Assembly (NCBI GenBank): GCA_024685005.1
Contig: JAIKWF010000087.1
Coordinates: 1 to 38,628, forward strand
Reading direction: 5' to 3'
Length of the DNA stretch: 38,628 nucleotides
From: Lachnospiraceae bacterium
GTDB lineage: Bacteria; Bacillota; Clostridia; Lachnospirales; Lachnospiraceae
The position numbers were made by a program, and so were the translations under genes. Shown here one piece after another: positions 26,241 to 35,328 of this stretch (positions within the stretch are counted from its first letter, which is position 1; the number at the start of each line of letters is the position of its first letter). The notes beneath the pieces were generated by a model, which did not search any database, had not been told where the DNA came from, and was given only the letters and a program-made list of their open reading frames with translations.

Positions 26241-26954
26241 ATGCAGGTAAAGAGTATTGCAGAACGTCTTTCCGGAAACAGTTATCCGGGAAGAGGAATT
26301 GTGATCGGAAAGAGTGAAGACGGAAAAAGCGCGGTTTTTGCTTACTTCATCATGGGAAGAAGCGAAAACAGCAGAAACAGGATCTTTGTGGAAGAAGGAC
26401 AGGGGATCAGAACCCAGGCTTTCGACCCTTCCAAACTGACGGATCCCAGCCTGATCATTTATGCACCGGTACGGGTACTGGGCAACAAGACCGTTGTTAC
26501 CAACGGAGATCAGACAGATACCATCTATGAGCTGATGGATAAGCAGCAGACCTTCGAGCAGTCCCTTCGTACCAGAGAGTTTGAACCGGATGACCCCAAC
26601 TTCACACCCAGGATTTCCGGAATTCTGCATGTGGAAAACGGAAGCTTCAACTATGCAATGTCCATTTTGAAAAGCGACATGGGCGATCCGGATTCCTGCA
26701 ACAGATTTACCTTCGCATATGAGAATCCCAAGGCAGGACTTGGCAGATTCATTCATACCTATATGCAGGACGGAAATCCCCTTCCCAGCTTTGAAGGAGA
26801 ACCGGAACCTGTAAAGATCACCGGATCCATCGATGCGTTTACGGATACGATCTGGAAGAACCTGAACGAGGACAATAAAGTATCTTTGTATGTCCGCTAC
26901 ATCGATATCGCAACCGGCAAGTATGAGAGCAGACTGGTAAACAGACACGGTTGA
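26241..26954 (+). CDS. IMP cyclohydrolase, PurO-like
   Basis: Protein of 237 residues starting at ATG 26241 after AAAAAGGAGG; the upstream GTG at 26175 lies inside the previous gene. The pattern 'LSGNSYPGRGIVIGKSEDGK', 'YFIMGRSENSRNRIF' and 'YAPVRVLGNKTVVTNGDQTD' fits the archaeal-type IMP cyclohydrolase family (PurO), which closes FAICAR to IMP. The separate AICAR transformylase gene next downstream supports this. In most bacteria both steps are done by bifunctional PurH; here they are on two genes. Function is from family resemblance and context. Confidence 0.8.
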   Translation: MQVKSIAERLSGNSYPGRGIVIGKSEDGKSAVFAYFIMGRSENSRNRIFVEEGQGIRTQAFDPSKLTDPSLIIYAPVRVLGNKTVVTNGDQTDTIYELMDKQQTFEQSLRTREFEPDDPNFTPRISGILHVENGSFNYAMSILKSDMGDPDSCNRFTFAYENPKAGLGRFIHTYMQDGNPLPSFEGEPEPVKITGSIDAFTDTIWKNLNEDNKVSLYVRYIDIATGKYESRLVNRHG

Positions 26955-27025
26955 GATGATCCCGGACAAATGCGAAGGATCGCGAGCTGTGCTGAACGCT
27001 ATTGAACAGGGCACTTGATGGAAAG

Positions 27026-27055
27026 TTAAAAACAGATTTAACTAAAAGATATATT
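27026..27055 (+). promoter_or_regulatory. Possible promoter of the AICAR transformylase gene
   Basis: TTAAAA (27026-27031) and TATATT (27050-27055) are spaced 18 bp, within a 127-nt gap after the PurO-like gene. The gap also holds small inverted pairs, for example GTTAAA/TTTAAC at 27025-27042, which overlap the -35. No purine riboswitch core was found. Confidence 0.4.
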
Positions 27056-27081
27056 GTACAGAGAAAGAACGGAGGAAAAAG

Positions 27082-28260
27082 ATGAACGAACTTGGATTAA
27101 AATACGGGTGTAATCCTAACCAGAAACCTTCCCGCATTTATATGGAAGACGGATCGGATCTGCCCATTGAGGTATTAAACGGAAAGCCCGGCTACATTAA
27201 TTTTCTGGATGCATTCAACGGATGGCAGCTTGTTTCGGAGCTGAAAAAAGCAACAGGACTTCCGGCTGCTACATCTTTTAAGCATGTATCTCCCGCAGGT
27301 GCTGCCGTAGGTCTTCCCCTGACGGAAGTGGAAGCAAAGATCTACTGGGTAGAAGATCTGGGAGAGCTGACACCTTTGGCAAGTGCCTATGCAAGAGCAA
27401 GAGGCGCTGACAGAATGTCATCCTTCGGAGATTTCATCTCTCTTTCCGATGAATGCGATGCCTGCACCGCCCGGCTTATCAAACGTGAGGTATCCGACGG
27501 TGTTATCGCTCCCGGCTACAGCGAGGAAGCGCTGGCAATCCTGAAGGAAAAGAAGAACGGCAATTACAACGTCATCAAGATCGATCCTTCCTATAGGCCC
27601 GCTGAGGTAGAGCGTAAACAGGTATATGGCATCACCTTTGAGCAGGGAAGAAATGAACTGAAGATCGATGAAGAACTGATGAGCAACATCGTAACAGAGA
27701 ATAAAGACATCCCGGAGAGCGCAAAGATCGATCTTGCCATCGCCCTGATCACCTTAAAGTATACCCAGTCCAATTCCGTATGCTATGTCAAAGGCGGACA
27801 GGCCATCGGAATCGGTGCGGGACAGCAGTCCAGAATTCACTGCACAAGACTGGCAGGCTCTAAGGCCGATAACTGGTTCCTTCGTCAGTCACCTAAGGTA
27901 CTGTCTCTTCCCTTCAAATCTGATATCCGAAGAGCAGACAGAGATAATACCATTGATCTGTATATCGGAGAGGACTATATGGATGTGCTGGCAGACGGTG
28001 AGTGGGAGAAATACTTCACCGAAAAGCCGGAAATATTCACAAGAGAAGAGAAAAGAGCCTGGCTTGACAAGCTTACCGATGTTTCCCTGGGCTCCGACGC
28101 ATTCTTCCCCTTTGGCGACAACGTGGAAAGAGCTCACAGAAGCGGCGTGAGATACATCGCACAGCCCGGTGGCTCCGTCAGAGATGACAACGTCATTGAA
28201 ACCTGCAACAAACACAACATTGCCATGTGCTTCACGGGGATTAGACTGTTCCACCACTAA
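27082..28260 (+). CDS. Stand-alone AICAR transformylase (PurH C-domain type)
   Basis: Protein of 392 residues. It transfers the formyl group of 10-formyl-tetrahydrofolate to AICAR in purine synthesis. The active-site motif '[13 protein letters not shown]' is intact, and '[20 protein letters not shown]' with '[15 protein letters not shown]' completes the transformylase core. There is no N-terminal MGS-like cyclohydrolase domain: the protein starts directly with '[15 protein letters not shown]'. It depends on a separate cyclohydrolase, supplied by the PurO-like gene upstream. The ribosome site is GGAGGAAAAAG. The stop codon TAA overlaps the first arm of the inverted repeat described next. Confidence 0.93.
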   Translation: MNELGLKYGCNPNQKPSRIYMEDGSDLPIEVLNGKPGYINFLDAFNGWQLVSELKKATGLPAATSFKHVSPAGAAVGLPLTEVEAKIYWVEDLGELTPLASAYARARGADRMSSFGDFISLSDECDACTARLIKREVSDGVIAPGYSEEALAILKEKKNGNYNVIKIDPSYRPAEVERKQVYGITFEQGRNELKIDEELMSNIVTENKDIPESAKIDLAIALITLKYTQSNSVCYVKGGQAIGIGAGQQSRIHCTRLAGSKADNWFLRQSPKVLSLPFKSDIRRADRDNTIDLYIGEDYMDVLADGEWEKYFTEKPEIFTREEKRAWLDKLTDVSLGSDAFFPFGDNVERAHRSGVRYIAQPGGSVRDDNVIETCNKHNIAMCFTGIRLFHH

Positions 28261-28287
28261 GCATATTGCACAAGCCGTGCAGAATAT

Positions 28288-28333
28288 AAAAAAAGTCACC
28301 CAGGCCGCTTGCGGGTTTGGGTGGCTCTTTTTT
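28288..28333 (+). terminator. Intrinsic terminator of the AICAR transformylase gene
   Basis: AGTCACCCA pairs with TGGGTGGCT (one G-U), with an inner CCGC/GCGG stem. A-tract upstream and T6 downstream make it potentially bidirectional. Confidence 0.85.
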
Positions 28334-28358
28334 GTATTCTATATGGCGCCGCAGGCGC

Positions 28359-28389
28359 TTGCTCTAGCATCAGTATGATGCTAGAGCAA
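28359..28389 (+). other. Perfect 14-bp hairpin
   Basis: TTGCTCTAGCATCA (28359-28372) pairs perfectly with TGATGCTAGAGCAA (28376-28389) across a 3-nt loop. No T-tract follows. Its right arm is the start of the first 54-bp tandem unit, so the palindrome may mark the end of a repeat element. Confidence 0.8.
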
Positions 28390-28521
28390 AGCACGGCTTG
28401 TGCAATATGCTTATGTACTTATCCCGGCGCGATGCTAGAGCAAAGCACGGCTTGCACAATATGCTTATGTACTTATCCCGGCGCGATGCAAGAACGGAGC
28501 ACGGCTTGCACAATATGCTTA
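28377..28521 (+). repeat. 54-bp tandem repeats (2.7 copies)
   Basis: Units lie at 28377-28430, 28431-28484 and 28485-28521 (partial, diverged at its start). Units 1 and 2 differ only in TTGTGCAA versus TTGCACAA, which are reverse complements of each other. In unit 1 GCAC and GTGC can form a small stem; in units 2 and 3 they cannot. The unit is divisible by three and a frame runs through it, but no ribosome site supports a gene. Confidence 0.85.
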
Positions 28522-28530
28522 CCCTCTCCT

Positions 28531-29013
28531 CTATGATGTCCCCAGATCAAACAGGATCACATTCCCACTCATCCAGATATCCCCAAAGATCCCCGGCCCC
28601 AGAAGATCCTTACACATCTTAGGAGAATACAGCCAGTTTCCTTCCCGCTGCTGCACCTGCTCAAAGGAAACGGATGGATCCGCTTCGGTGAAATCATCGT
28701 ATGCATTCGCATATTTTTCGGCAGCTTCCTTTGAAAGAGTGATATAACCGTGATATTTGAAGGAAACCTGATCAGGCAGCTCCCGGGGATTATCGTTCTC
28801 TCCGTATTTCAGCTGCTCAGCTTCAAAGTCGGTGACACCCTCCAGGGAAGGAAGAAGCTTGCTGACAGCCGCAGTATCTGTAGTTGTTGTGATCACAGGT
28901 TCTACCGGCGCGCTCTGGCTGTTTTGCCCGGAGCTTTTGCCCGCGCTGCAGCCTGTTATGCATGCAAGGAGCATGGCAGTAAGCAGTGAAACAAAAACAA
29001 TTCTTTTTTTCAT
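28531..29013 (-). CDS. Small lipoprotein, unknown function
   Basis: Protein of 160 residues read on the minus strand. The start ATG at 29013 is preceded by AAGGGGGAT. The signal peptide is followed by a lipobox ending in I-T-G-C, so it should be lipid-anchored at Cys22 or so. A Ser/Gln/Thr-rich linker leads to a folded domain with 'FEAEQLKYGENDNP', 'VSFKYHGYITLSKEAAEKYA' and a conserved-looking end. I do not recognise a family. It lies downstream of buk with an intrinsic terminator between, and I see no convincing promoter in the 70-nt gap, so read-through may express it. Confidence 0.8.
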   Translation of the reverse strand: MKKRIVFVSLLTAMLLACITGCSAGKSSGQNSQSAPVEPVITTTTDTAAVSKLLPSLEGVTDFEAEQLKYGENDNPRELPDQVSFKYHGYITLSKEAAEKYANAYDDFTEADPSVSFEQVQQREGNWLYSPKMCKDLLGPGIFGDIWMSGNVILFDLGTS

Positions 29014-29027
29014 AATATCCCCCTTGT

Positions 29028-29063
29028 AAAAAAGCGCATCTGAAGGAAAACCACCAGATGCGC
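29028..29063 (-). terminator. Terminator of the ptb-buk operon (minus strand)
   Basis: Read on the minus strand, GCGCATCTG (29063-29055) pairs perfectly with CAGATGCGC (29042-29034) and is followed by T6 (29033-29028). It ends only 15 nt before the lipoprotein start. Confidence 0.88.
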
Positions 29064-29082
29064 CTGTGTATACGAATGATGA

Positions 29083-30150
29083 TTAGTAGTTAAGAGCCTT
29101 CTCTTCGCCGTTTACAACACGAAGACCGCCCTGGCAAAGAGCCAGCAGCTCATCCTCACCGGGATATACGGTGAAGGGAGCCATCCACTCGCAGCGCTCT
29201 TTCAGACCGGCAACCACTACCTTATCATAAGCGATACCGCCGGTAACGATGATCTGATCCACCTTGCCGGACAGAACGCAGCACATGGAGCCGATATCTT
29301 TGGCAACCTGCTGGATGAAGGCTTCGCGGATCTCGGATGCCTTTGCATCGCCGTCTGCTGCCATTTTTTCAACATCACGCATATCGTTGGTACCGAGATA
29401 TGCATTGAATCCGCCGTTTCCTACGATCTTTTTGTATACTTCCTTTTCGGTGAACTTGCCGGAGAAGCACATTTTGATCAGAGCGCCGGAAGGAACAGCA
29501 CCTGCTCTCTCAGGGGAGAAAGCACCGTCGCCGTCAAGGGCGTTGAATACATCGACAACTTTGCCCTTCTGATGCGCACCAACGGAAACGCCGCCGCCCA
29601 TGTGAACCACAACCAGGTTCAGGGAATCGTAAGCCACACCTTTTTCCTTCGCATAACGCTTAGCAACTGCTTTCTGATTCAGTGCGTGGAAAACGGAAGT
29701 GCGGGGAAGCTCCGGAACGCCGGAATACCGGGAGATGGGAGCAAGCTCGTCAACTACAACGGGATCAACGATGAAAGAAGGCTTTCCGATCTCTTCGCCG
29801 ATCTCACGGGCAAGGATACCGCCAAGGTTGCTGGCGTGCTGACCCTGCTTACCGATCTTCAGATCTTCCAAAAGTTCATCGCTTACTTCGTAAGTACCGC
29901 CGGGGATGGGTTTGAGCATACCGCCGCGGCCTACGATGAAATCAAGGGATTTGATGTCGAAATCCTTGGATTTCAGAAGGTCAAGAATGATATTCTTACG
30001 AAAATCCTTTTGATCTACAATGCTGGCATACTGCGCGATCTCTTCGGTGGAATGACGCAGAGTTTCTTCAAATAAAAGTGTTTCATCCTCAAATACACCG
30101 ATCTTGGTGGAGGTGGAACCGGGGTTGATGATCAGACTTTTCTTAGACAT
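29083..30150 (-). CDS. buk: Butyrate kinase
   Basis: Kinase of 355 residues of the acetate/propionate kinase (ASKHA) superfamily, converting butyryl-phosphate plus ADP to butyrate plus ATP. The N-terminal '[17 protein letters not shown]' is the phosphate-1 loop. '[20 protein letters not shown]' is phosphate-2 and adenosine-linked motifs follow ('[13 protein letters not shown]'). The length matches Buk rather than AckA (about 400). It is 23 nt behind ptb with an AAGGAAGGAAC ribosome site. It could be a branched-chain fatty acid kinase, but the full butyryl-CoA operon in the same window favours butyrate. Confidence 0.95.
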   Translation of the reverse strand: MSKKSLIINPGSTSTKIGVFEDETLLFEETLRHSTEEIAQYASIVDQKDFRKNIILDLLKSKDFDIKSLDFIVGRGGMLKPIPGGTYEVSDELLEDLKIGKQGQHASNLGGILAREIGEEIGKPSFIVDPVVVDELAPISRYSGVPELPRTSVFHALNQKAVAKRYAKEKGVAYDSLNLVVVHMGGGVSVGAHQKGKVVDVFNALDGDGAFSPERAGAVPSGALIKMCFSGKFTEKEVYKKIVGNGGFNAYLGTNDMRDVEKMAADGDAKASEIREAFIQQVAKDIGSMCCVLSGKVDQIIVTGGIAYDKVVVAGLKERCEWMAPFTVYPGEDELLALCQGGLRVVNGEEKALNY

Positions 30151-30173
30151 AACAAGTTCCTTCCTTTCTGGGT

Positions 30174-31088
30174 TTATTTGCCAAGTGCTTCTGCAACGAT
30201 AGCTGCCAGTGCAATGGAGTTAACCTTGGTCTCTGTAGAATCGGAACGGGAGGTCAGGATGGCAGGTGCACTGGTGCCGGTTAAAATACAGCCGTTTTTA
30301 AATTCGGTGGTGTGAACCATGCACTTGTAAACCAGGTTTCCTGCGTGGATATCCGGGAAGAGCAGAACATCTGCATCTCCGGCGATCTTGCGATCAGATG
30401 CTCCCTTGTGAGCAGCTGCTTCGGGATCGATGGCGATATCCAGGGAAAGAGGTCCGTCAACGATACATCCGGTGATCTCACCCTTTTCGTTCATCTCGGT
30501 AAGGGTCTGTGCCTCAACGGTGCATTCCATCTTGGGATTTACAACCTCAACAGCTGCAAGGGGTGCAACCTTGGGATTGGGAAGACCGCATGCATGGCAA
30601 ACCTCTACGGTGTTGTTGATGATATTAACCTTATCCTCCAGAGTAGGATAAGGAATGAAAGCTACGTCGGTAAGGAAGAGCAGGTGATCGATGCCCTTAA
30701 GCTCAAATACGGCAACGTGAGAGAGGGGCTTTCCGGTACGAAGACCAACTTCCTTGTTCAGGATACTCTTCAGGAAAGACTTGGTATCGATGATACCCTT
30801 CATATACATATCAGCCTTTTTGTCATGAACCAGGCTGACAGCCTTCAGGGCTGCTTCCTGTACATCAGGCTCATTGATCACTTCGAACTGAGACAGATCC
30901 ATGGAGATCTCAGCAGCGATCTCTTTGATCTTTTCCTCGTCGCCAACCAGGATCGCATCAGCGATATTGCGCTCTTTTGCAAGCTTAATGGCTTCCAGTA
31001 CGGGCTTATCCTGAGCAACCGCAACGGCAACCTTTTTCTTGGAACACTCATTTACTTTTTTCAGTAAATCATCAAAACTCTTTGACAT
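30174..31088 (-). CDS. ptb: Phosphate butyryltransferase (phosphotransbutyrylase)
   Basis: Enzyme of 304 residues of the phosphate acetyl/butyryltransferase family, converting butyryl-CoA to butyryl-phosphate. I choose the ATG at 31088 ([12 protein letters not shown]) after GAGGTG; the longer frame upstream lacks a ribosome site. The C-terminal signature '[17 protein letters not shown]' with '[12 protein letters not shown]' is the classical family motif. The pair ptb-buk gives substrate-level ATP at the end of the pathway. Its promoter diverges from that of secA. Confidence 0.95.
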   Translation of the reverse strand: MSKSFDDLLKKVNECSKKKVAVAVAQDKPVLEAIKLAKERNIADAILVGDEEKIKEIAAEISMDLSQFEVINEPDVQEAALKAVSLVHDKKADMYMKGIIDTKSFLKSILNKEVGLRTGKPLSHVAVFELKGIDHLLFLTDVAFIPYPTLEDKVNIINNTVEVCHACGLPNPKVAPLAAVEVVNPKMECTVEAQTLTEMNEKGEITGCIVDGPLSLDIAIDPEAAAHKGASDRKIAGDADVLLFPDIHAGNLVYKCMVHTTEFKNGCILTGTSAPAILTSRSDSTETKVNSIALAAIVAEALGK

Positions 31089-31161
31089 CTTTGCACCTCG
31101 CATTTCCATAATACTTTGTTTGCTGTTTTGCCCCGTGACAAACCGCAGGGCGACCTTTTCA

Positions 31162-31190
31162 ATGATAGCATTTAACAATGGAAAAATCAA
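31162..31190 (-). promoter_or_regulatory. Promoter of ptb-buk (minus strand)
   Basis: On the minus strand TTGATT (31190-31185) and TATCAT (31167-31162) are 17 bp apart, with TGC before the -10 giving an extended element. The leader to the ptb start is about 70 nt. Confidence 0.65.
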
Positions 31191-31228
31191 CGTCACAAAA
31201 AATTAACTTCTATATAATGGCTTTATGG

Positions 31229-31257
31229 TTGAAAGAAAATCGAAAATCTGATAGAAT
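31229..31257 (+). promoter_or_regulatory. Promoter of secA
   Basis: TTGAAA (31229-31234) and TAGAAT (31252-31257) are 17 bp apart. A second consensus TATAAT at 31213-31218 has no good -35. The leader contains a small hairpin, GCCGCA/TGCGGC, at about 31329-31344. Confidence 0.65.
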
Positions 31258-31360
31258 GTCGGAGTGTGTTCCGCAAGGGGCGTTTTTTGTATTGCCATAA
31301 AATCGCGGAACCGGTAAGTTAATGTACATGCCGCAAAATGCGGCGGAAATGGAAGCAGAT

Positions 31361-33940
31361 ATGAAGTTAGTTGAAAAAGTATTCGGAACCCATTCACAGA
31401 GAGAATTAAAGAGAATAGAGCCCATTGTAGACAAGATCGAAGCACTTGACGAAAGCATGCAGGCTCTTTCCGATGAAGAACTCAGAGGAAAAACAAAGGA
31501 ATTCAAAGAACGTTTAGCGAAAGGCGAGACACTGGATGACCTGCTGGTTGAGGCTTTTGCCGTTGTCAGAGAAGCAGGATACAGAGTATTAAATATGAAG
31601 CATTACAGGGTACAGCTGATCGGTGGTATCATCCTCCATCAGGGCCGTATCGCAGAGATGCGTACCGGTGAAGGTAAAACCCTGGTATCGACTTTACCGG
31701 CATACTTAAATGCCCTGGAAGGCAAGGGCGTTTGCATCGTCACGGTCAATGATTATCTGGCAAAGCGTGATGCGGAGTGGATGGGACAGATCCACGAATT
31801 CCTCGGTCTGAAGGTGGGCGTGGTATTAAACACCATGGACAAAGAGGAAAGACGCAGTGCCTACAATTGCGATATTACTTATGTGACCAACAACGAGCTG
31901 GGCTTTGATTACCTGCGTGACAACATGGTGATCTACAAAGAGCAGCTGGTACAGAGAGACCTGCATTATGCCATCATCGACGAGGTGGACTCGGTTCTCA
32001 TCGACGAGGCCAGAACTCCGCTGATCATCTCCGGTCAGAGCGGCAAATCCACCAAGCTGTATGAAGCCTGCGACATCCTTGCCCGCCAGATGCAGCGAGG
32101 TAAAGATCAGGAAGAGCAGAGCAAGCTGGATATCATGATGGGTATCGAGCAGGAAGAAGACGGAGACTTCATCGTAAACGAAAAAGACAAGCTGGTAAAC
32201 CTGACTGCAGAAGGTGTGCAGAAGGTAGAGCGCTTTTTCCAGATCGAGAACCTGGCAGATCCCGAGAACCTGGAGATCCAGCACAATATCATCCTGGCGC
32301 TGCGGGCTCACAACCTGATGTTCCGCGATCAGGATTATGTGGTAAAAGACGATCAGGTCTATATCGTAGACGAGTTTACCGGACGTATCATGCCGGGACG
32401 CCGTTATTCCGACGGTCTGCATCAGGCCATTGAGGCAAAAGAGCACGTAAAGGTAAAAAGAGAGAGCAAGACCCTTGCTACCATTACCTTCCAGAACTTC
32501 TTTAATAAATTCGAGAAAAAAGCCGGCATGACCGGTACGGCGCTGACAGAGGAGAAGGAGTTCCGTGATATCTACGGAATGGACGTTATCGAGATCCCTA
32601 CCAACAAGCCTGTTATCAGACAGGATCTTGAGGACGTGGTTTACAAGACCAAGAAGGAAAAATTCAACGCCGTTGTGGAAGCCGTAAAAGAGGCACATGC
32701 AAAGGGACAGCCGGTACTGGTGGGTACCATTACCATCGAAACATCCGAGCTCCTTTCCAAGATGCTTACCAAGTCCGGGATCCAGCATAAAGTCCTGAAT
32801 GCAAAGTTCCATGAGATGGAAGCTGAGATCGTAGCAGATGCCGGATTACACGGCGCCGTTACCATCGCCACCAACATGGCCGGTCGTGGTACGGATATTA
32901 AGCTTGATGAAAAGTCCAGAGAAGCAGGCGGTCTGAAGATCATCGGTACAGAACGGCATGAATCCCGCCGTATCGACAATCAGCTGCGCGGTCGTTCCGG
33001 TCGTCAGGGAGACCCCGGTGAGTCCCGCTTCTACATTTCCCTGGAAGATGATCTGATGCGACTGTTCGGATCAGACCGTATGATGAGCATGTTCAATGCG
33101 CTGGGAATTGAGGAAGGACAGCAGATCGAGCATAAGATGCTGACCAATGCCATTGAAGGTGCCCAGAAGAAGATCGAGAATAACAACTTCGGAATCCGTA
33201 AAAACCTGCTTGAATACGATCAGGTTATGAACGAGCAAAGAGAGATCATTTATGCGGAGCGTCGCAGAGTGCTTGACGGTGAGAGCATGCGAGATGTGAT
33301 CTATAAGATGATCGCAGACACCGTGGAAGCTTCCATCGACACCTGCATTTCCGATGATAAAAAGAGTGATGACTGGGATCTGAAGGAGCTCAACCAGATC
33401 CTTTTGCCCATCATTCCCTTTGAGCCTGTGATCCATCCGGATGTGAAGGATTGCAAGAAAAATGAACTCAAGCACATGCTGAAGGAAAAGGCTGTGAAGC
33501 TGTACGAGAGCAAGGAGATGGAATTCCCTACTCCCGAAGCGATCCGAGAAGTAGAACGCGTGATCCTCTTAAAGGTGATCGACCGCAAGTGGATGGCCCA
33601 TATCGACGATATGGATCAGCTCAGACAGGGCGTTGGACTGCAGTCCTACGGACAGAGAGATCCTTTGGTAGAGTATAAGATGACCGGTTATGACATGTTC
33701 GATGAGATGACAGAAGCCATCCGCGAGGATACCGTACGTCTGCTGTTCCATGTCAAGATCGAGCAGAAAGTAGAACGTGAAGAAGTTGCCAAGGTTACCG
33801 GAACCAACAAGGATGACACGGCAGCAAGAGAACCGGTACGTAAGGAAGCAGCAAGGATCTATCCTAACTCCCCCTGCCCTTGCGGAAGCGGTAAAAAGTA
33901 TAAGAACTGCCACGGAAGAGCCGGGGCATTGAAGGATTAA
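31361..33940 (+). CDS. secA: Preprotein translocase ATPase SecA
   Basis: SecA of 859 residues, starting at ATG 31361 ('[19 protein letters not shown]', matching SecA N-termini) after GGAAG; ATG 31322 would add a poor 13-residue extension. Walker A is '[11 protein letters not shown]', Walker B is '[17 protein letters not shown]', the helicase motif is '[11 protein letters not shown]' and '[16 protein letters not shown]' follows. The C-terminal zinc-binding tail '[14 protein letters not shown]' is intact. It drives secreted proteins through SecYEG. The gene is followed 35 nt later by prfB. Confidence 0.97.
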   Translation: MKLVEKVFGTHSQRELKRIEPIVDKIEALDESMQALSDEELRGKTKEFKERLAKGETLDDLLVEAFAVVREAGYRVLNMKHYRVQLIGGIILHQGRIAEMRTGEGKTLVSTLPAYLNALEGKGVCIVTVNDYLAKRDAEWMGQIHEFLGLKVGVVLNTMDKEERRSAYNCDITYVTNNELGFDYLRDNMVIYKEQLVQRDLHYAIIDEVDSVLIDEARTPLIISGQSGKSTKLYEACDILARQMQRGKDQEEQSKLDIMMGIEQEEDGDFIVNEKDKLVNLTAEGVQKVERFFQIENLADPENLEIQHNIILALRAHNLMFRDQDYVVKDDQVYIVDEFTGRIMPGRRYSDGLHQAIEAKEHVKVKRESKTLATITFQNFFNKFEKKAGMTGTALTEEKEFRDIYGMDVIEIPTNKPVIRQDLEDVVYKTKKEKFNAVVEAVKEAHAKGQPVLVGTITIETSELLSKMLTKSGIQHKVLNAKFHEMEAEIVADAGLHGAVTIATNMAGRGTDIKLDEKSREAGGLKIIGTERHESRRIDNQLRGRSGRQGDPGESRFYISLEDDLMRLFGSDRMMSMFNALGIEEGQQIEHKMLTNAIEGAQKKIENNNFGIRKNLLEYDQVMNEQREIIYAERRRVLDGESMRDVIYKMIADTVEASIDTCISDDKKSDDWDLKELNQILLPIIPFEPVIHPDVKDCKKNELKHMLKEKAVKLYESKEMEFPTPEAIREVERVILLKVIDRKWMAHIDDMDQLRQGVGLQSYGQRDPLVEYKMTGYDMFDEMTEAIREDTVRLLFHVKIEQKVEREEVAKVTGTNKDDTAAREPVRKEAARIYPNSPCPCGSGKKYKNCHGRAGALKD

Positions 33941-33975
33941 GGCATATTTGCCGATAGAAAAGGAACGGATACACC

Positions 33976-35109
33976 ATGGTAGTATTGGATCAGCTGAAAA
34001 TCGATCTGGCCGGATATAAGGATGCTTTGCAGGAAGCAAAGGATTCCCTTGATGTGGTCAGCAAAGAGCAGAGGATCGAAGAGCTTGAGCGGGAAATGGA
34101 AGCACCGGATTTTTGGAACGATGCGGAAACAGCCCAGAAGAAGACCAAGCTTTTGAAAGATCTGAAGGATGACGTGGCAGCGGCCTGCGAGTTATCACAG
34201 CAGTATGAAGACATCGAGACCCTTATTGAGATGGGAAACGAAGCCGAGGACGAAGAGATCGCCGAAGAAGCCAAAAACGAATTTGCGGACTTTACCACAA
34301 AACTGGAAAACATCCGGATGAAGAAGCTCTTATCGGAAGAGTACGATGCCAACAATGCGATCCTTCGCCTGAATGCAGGCGCAGGCGGCACCGAGAGCTG
34401 CGACTGGTGCTCCATGCTCTATCGTATGTATACCAGATGGGCAGAGCGTAAAGGCTTTGCCATCGATGAGCTGGACTTCCTTGAAGGAGAAGAAGCAGGG
34501 ATCAAATCCGTCACCTTCCAGGTAAACGGTACCAATGCATTCGGCCTTCTGAAATCCGAAAAAGGCGTCCACAGACTTGTGCGCATTTCTCCTTTCAATG
34601 CACAGGGAAAGCGTCAGACATCCTTTGTATCACTGGATGTAATGCCGGAGCTTGAAGAGACGCCGGATATTGAGATCGAGGAAAAAGATCTGCGCATCGA
34701 TACCTATCGAAGCTCGGGCGCCGGCGGTCAGCACATCAACAAGACCTCATCGGCCATCCGTATCACCCACCTTCCCACGGGAATCGTGGTACAGTGCCAG
34801 AATGAGCGAAGCCAGTTCCAGAATAAGGACAAGGCGATGCAGATGCTGAAGGCCAAGCTGTATATGCTCAAAAAAGAGGCCCATGCGGAAAAACTCTCCG
34901 ACATTCAGGGCCAGCTTCAGGATATTGCCTGGGGTTCCCAGATCAGATCCTACTTCCTGCAGCCCTATAAGCTGGTAAAGGACCTTCGTACCGGCGAAGA
35001 AAACGCCAACGCGGATGCAGTCCTTGACGGAAGCCTGGACAAATTCATCAATGCATACCTTCGCTGGCACGCAGACGGTGAAAAGCCCAGAAATGTACAG
35101 GACGAATAA
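33976..35109 (+). CDS. prfB: Peptide chain release factor 2, without programmed frameshift
   Basis: RF2 of 377 residues. The UGA-recognition tripeptide SPF is present in 'VRISPFNAQGKRQTSF', and the catalytic GGQ is in 'SSGAGGQHINKTSSAIR'. It is full length in one frame: the early region (about codons 20-30, LQEAKDSLDVVSKEQR) has no in-frame TGA, so the autoregulatory +1 frameshift of many prfB genes is absent here. The weak ribosome site (AAAAGGAACGG) lies before ATG 33976. It releases UAA/UGA-terminated chains. Confidence 0.96.
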   Translation: MVVLDQLKIDLAGYKDALQEAKDSLDVVSKEQRIEELEREMEAPDFWNDAETAQKKTKLLKDLKDDVAAACELSQQYEDIETLIEMGNEAEDEEIAEEAKNEFADFTTKLENIRMKKLLSEEYDANNAILRLNAGAGGTESCDWCSMLYRMYTRWAERKGFAIDELDFLEGEEAGIKSVTFQVNGTNAFGLLKSEKGVHRLVRISPFNAQGKRQTSFVSLDVMPELEETPDIEIEEKDLRIDTYRSSGAGGQHINKTSSAIRITHLPTGIVVQCQNERSQFQNKDKAMQMLKAKLYMLKKEAHAEKLSDIQGQLQDIAWGSQIRSYFLQPYKLVKDLRTGEENANADAVLDGSLDKFINAYLRWHADGEKPRNVQDE

Positions 35110-35133
35110 TAACCAGTAATACAAAATCACCCC

Positions 35134-35162
35134 TTGACAGACAGGAGTGTATGTAGTAATAT
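35134..35162 (+). promoter_or_regulatory. Promoter of tRNA-Arg
   Basis: A perfect -35 TTGACA (35134-35139) lies 17 bp from TAATAT (35157-35162), about 35 nt before the mature tRNA 5' end. Confidence 0.75.
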
Positions 35163-35200
35163 AAATGATGCTGTTGCGGAGAAATCCGCTTCACATATAA

Positions 35201-35274
35201 GTGCGTGTAGCTCAGCTGGATAGAGCGTCTGGCTACGGACCAGAAGGTCGAGGGTTCGAATCCTTTCACGCACG
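35201..35274 (+). tRNA. tRNA-Arg(ACG)
   Basis: Acceptor arm GTGCGTG pairs with CACGCAC (35267-35273); D-arm GCTC/GAGC; anticodon arm TCTGG/CCAGA with loop CTACGGA, so anticodon ACG (A34 presumably inosine). The T-arm GAGGG/CCTTT with TTCGAAT loop has two G-U pairs. CCA is not encoded. The end at 35274 (discriminator G) is followed by a terminator. Confidence 0.97.
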
Positions 35275-35279
35275 CTAAT

Positions 35280-35318
35280 AAAAAACAGGACAGGGCATGA
35301 AGCCCGGTCCTGTTTTTT
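35280..35318 (+). terminator. Intrinsic terminator after tRNA-Arg
   Basis: AAAAAACAGGAC pairs with GTCCTGTTTTTT, and an inner GGGC/GCCC closes an ATGAA loop. T6 ends at 35318. The symmetric A/T tracts allow bidirectional use. Confidence 0.92.
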
Positions 35319-35328
35319 GTTCGTGGGC

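Larger units (their letters stand above)
28258..28414 (+). repeat. Inverted repeat enclosing the terminator
   Basis: The 23-bp arm at 28258-28280 begins in the stop codon of the transformylase gene and is a perfect reverse complement of 28392-28414 (GCACGGCTTGTGCAATATGC plus TTA). Between the arms lie an intrinsic terminator, a GCGCC/GGCGC hairpin (28346-28358) and a 14-bp stem (28359-28389). Confidence 0.85.

Noticed and set aside
26955-27081. Purine riboswitch before the transformylase gene
   Set aside because: Several short inverted pairs exist but no three-way junction with the conserved purine-aptamer loops could be traced.
28377-28521. CRISPR-like array
   Set aside because: Units are contiguous 54-bp tandem repeats without unique spacers, and no cas gene is present.
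28309-28536. 75-codon frame through the 54-bp repeats (18-residue repeated peptide)
   Set aside because: The repeat length is a multiple of three by chance or history; there is no ribosome site, the frame starts inside a terminator and the Cys-rich peptide has no signal peptide.
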